From: JBCCGI01 sp039029355
GTDB taxonomy: Bacteria; Planctomycetota; UBA1135; GCA-002686595
DNA length: 64,000 nucleotides
Assembly (NCBI GenBank): GCA_039029355.1
Contig: JBCCGI010000006.1
Span: 1 to 64,000 of the forward strand
Reading direction: 5' to 3'
Shown here: positions 62,655 to 64,000 of the stretch, one piece after another
How positions within the stretch are numbered: the first letter of the stretch is position 1
Layout: each line of letters opens with the position of its first letter
Position numbers and translations under genes: made by a program
Notes under the pieces: model-generated
What the model saw: the letters and a program-made list of their open reading frames with translations, nothing else
Database searches by the model: none
What the model was told of the DNA's origin: nothing

Positions 62655-63872
62655 ATGTCGATCCGAATCACCCTCGCGCTCTCGCTTCTCGCCGCTCCCG
62701 CCGCCGCGGGCGGAGGCGACCCGACGCTGTTCGCCATCGGGCACCTGAAGTTCAAGGACGGGCTGGGGGCGGCCAACAGCAGCCTCTACACCCTCGACGC
62801 CGCGACGGGAGCGGCCACGCTGGTCGGAGAGATCGGCAACTTCTGGAGCGTGAGCGGGCTGGCGGTGCTGCGCGACGGGCGCCTCGTTGGCTCGGCGCAC
62901 GAGCAGGTCTCCATCACCTTCGGTACGCCGCGACGCTCCTTCCTGATCGAGATCGACCGCGCCACCGGCGCCGGGACCTATATCGGCGAGATCGGCAACG
63001 CCTCCGAGGGCGGCTGCGGACGCGTGCCGGACCTCGCGTACGACCCGCTCGGCGACGTGCTCTACGGCTACGGCGACTACTGCGCCAACTGCACGACCTG
63101 CGACACCCTGCTGCGCATCGACCCGGACACGGGCGAGGCGACGCCCATCGGAGCGACCGGCTTCATGGGCGGAGGGAACGGGCTCGGGTGGGATGTGAAT
63201 AGCGCGACCCTCTACGGGACCCCTTCGGACGGCGGTTCGCTGGTAACGCTCGACACGGTCAGCGGCGCCGCGACCAGCGTTCCGGGAACGGTCGGGGTCG
63301 TGCCGGGGTCGCTCAACGGGCTCGCGTTCCATCCCGACACCGGCGAGCTCTACGGCTCGCTGCAGCGCAACGGCGTCAAGTCGCTCGACGACTTCCAGCT
63401 GGTGGTGATCGATACGGCGACCGGGGTGACGACGACCGTGGGAACGACCGTGAAGGGCATCGACGCGCTCGCGTTCGACCCGGGCTTCGGCCCGGTGGCG
63501 GCGTGCGCGTTCCGCGCCGGCTCGGGAGCCAACCCGGCCGGGTATGACTGCGTCACGGCGCCGGCGCTGGGTGAGCCCTGGGAGAGCAGCGTCGCCACGG
63601 CGCCGACCGTGGGGACCGTGACCCTCTCGACGATCGTCGCGACGGGCCTCGGCGGGCCGACCGGAGGCGTGTTCGCCGCCGGCTGGGAGCTGCTCATCCT
63701 GCCGCCCTACGCCGCCGTCGATGTGGCGGCTGGCTCGCACTCGCTCCCGGTGCCGGCCTTGAGCTCGCTCCTGGGCGTTGGCATCGCCACGCAGGGAGCG
63801 CGCCTCGAGGCCGGTCCGGCGGGGATCCTCCCCGTGCTGCTAAACGCGCAGGACCTGATGCTGGGCTTCTGA
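62655..63872 (+). CDS. Secreted beta-propeller-like protein
   Basis: 405 residues. The signal peptide ends APAAAG. Repeats of the type SSLYTLDAATGAATLVGEIG, FLIEIDRATGAGTYIGEIG, LLRIDPDTGEATPIGATG and LVTLDTVSGAATSVPGT indicate a beta-propeller of about six blades. Near 155 is a Cys-rich loop (CANCTTC). The C-terminal about 120 residues resemble the terminal beta module of the window's other secreted proteins. No enzymatic residues found. GGAGGA lies about 10 nt before the ATG. Confidence 0.8.
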   Translation: MSIRITLALSLLAAPAAAGGGDPTLFAIGHLKFKDGLGAANSSLYTLDAATGAATLVGEIGNFWSVSGLAVLRDGRLVGSAHEQVSITFGTPRRSFLIEIDRATGAGTYIGEIGNASEGGCGRVPDLAYDPLGDVLYGYGDYCANCTTCDTLLRIDPDTGEATPIGATGFMGGGNGLGWDVNSATLYGTPSDGGSLVTLDTVSGAATSVPGTVGVVPGSLNGLAFHPDTGELYGSLQRNGVKSLDDFQLVVIDTATGVTTTVGTTVKGIDALAFDPGFGPVAACAFRAGSGANPAGYDCVTAPALGEPWESSVATAPTVGTVTLSTIVATGLGGPTGGVFAAGWELLILPPYAAVDVAAGSHSLPVPALSSLLGVGIATQGARLEAGPAGILPVLLNAQDLMLGF

Positions 63873-63873
63873 G

Positions 63874-64000
63874 CTAACCGAGGCGCCGTGCCAGCTGCGC
63901 GCAGAGCTTGACCTGCGCGCGGCGGTACAGCTCCTGCACGGCCTCGGAGGTGCGCTGCATCTGCTGGCCGACGAAGTCCCAGCTGCCGCCGGCGTAGTCG
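63874..64000 (-). CDS. ECF-type sigma factor, C-terminal end (partial)
   Basis: Only the last 42 codons lie inside the window. GGSWDFVGQQMQRTSEAVQELYRRAQVKLCAQL matches region 4 of ECF sigma factors (helix-turn-helix: Ser-x-x-x-Ile/Val-Gly...ser-glu-ala-Val...arg-ala). The gene starts beyond the right edge. It converges on the secreted propeller gene, with 1 nt between the stop codons. Short evidence, so moderate confidence. Confidence 0.55.
   Translation of the reverse strand, partial: DYAGGSWDFVGQQMQRTSEAVQELYRRAQVKLCAQLARRLG

Overview
The window is very GC-rich, densely coded bacterial DNA from a diderm. It encodes a BamA-family outer-membrane protein paired with TamB, several lipoproteins, secreted proteins with signal peptides, and a di-haem cytochrome. 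The mix points to a deep lineage of Planctomycetota: many secreted proteins ending in one recurrent beta-rich module, sulfatase-superfamily enzymes, an ECF sigma factor, MORN-repeat lipoproteins and ABC-permease/M1-peptidase fusions. This is inference from gene content; Myxococcota or another deltaproteobacterial-like group is the main alternative. I see no rRNA or tRNA gene, CRISPR array, IS element or prophage. The only traces of mobile or toxin DNA are a decayed vapC fragment and a 193-bp inverted-repeat block.

Layout: (1) 1-9.1 kb, topA facing away from a tamB + lipoprotein-BamA pair. (2) 9.1-19.6 kb, a vapC relic, a DinG-like helicase, a PilX-like pilus protein, an SRPBCC-PhyH fusion overlapping prmA, a lipoprotein and glpD. 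(3) 19.7-28.7 kb, a two-gene overlapping unit: an FAD/four-[4Fe-4S] oxidoreductase and a 2122-residue glutamate-synthase-like megaprotein. It is followed by a membrane acyl-CoA dehydrogenase (fadE). (4) 31.4-38.5 kb, secreted and small enzymes and a leftward three-subunit molybdenum hydroxylase operon. (5) 38.5-52.5 kb, two sulfatase-superfamily enzymes, a MORN lipoprotein, an acyltransferase, an ABC transporter whose permease is fused to an M1 peptidase, a GAF-GGDEF cyclase and two glycan-related membrane or glycosyltransferase genes. (6) 52.5-64 kb, a secreted nuclease/phosphatase, a methyltransferase, a rhodanese lipoprotein, an RluA-type pseudouridine synthase, a PEP-synthase-like protein, a propeller/cytochrome c protein, another secreted protein and the tail of an ECF sigma factor.

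The best candidate for an undescribed system is the 19755-28717 pair. A glycolate/D-lactate-dehydrogenase-like flavoprotein carrying four [4Fe-4S] clusters is translationally coupled to a rearranged glutamate synthase. The latter holds a degenerate extra barrel, an FMN barrel with a four-cysteine cluster, a GATase-II-like domain and a GXGXG domain in one chain. No ordinary GltD small subunit is encoded nearby, so the flavoprotein probably supplies the electrons. Secondary points of interest are the lipoprotein form of TamA next to TamB (TamL-like), the apparent CTG start of tamB, the SRPBCC-PhyH fusion and the inverted-repeat block after prmA.

Gene ends were read directly. Several starts were moved to internal ATG/GTG/CTG codons on the basis of ribosome-binding sites, signal peptides or ATGA/GTGA overlaps. 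Family names rest on motif recognition without database searches.
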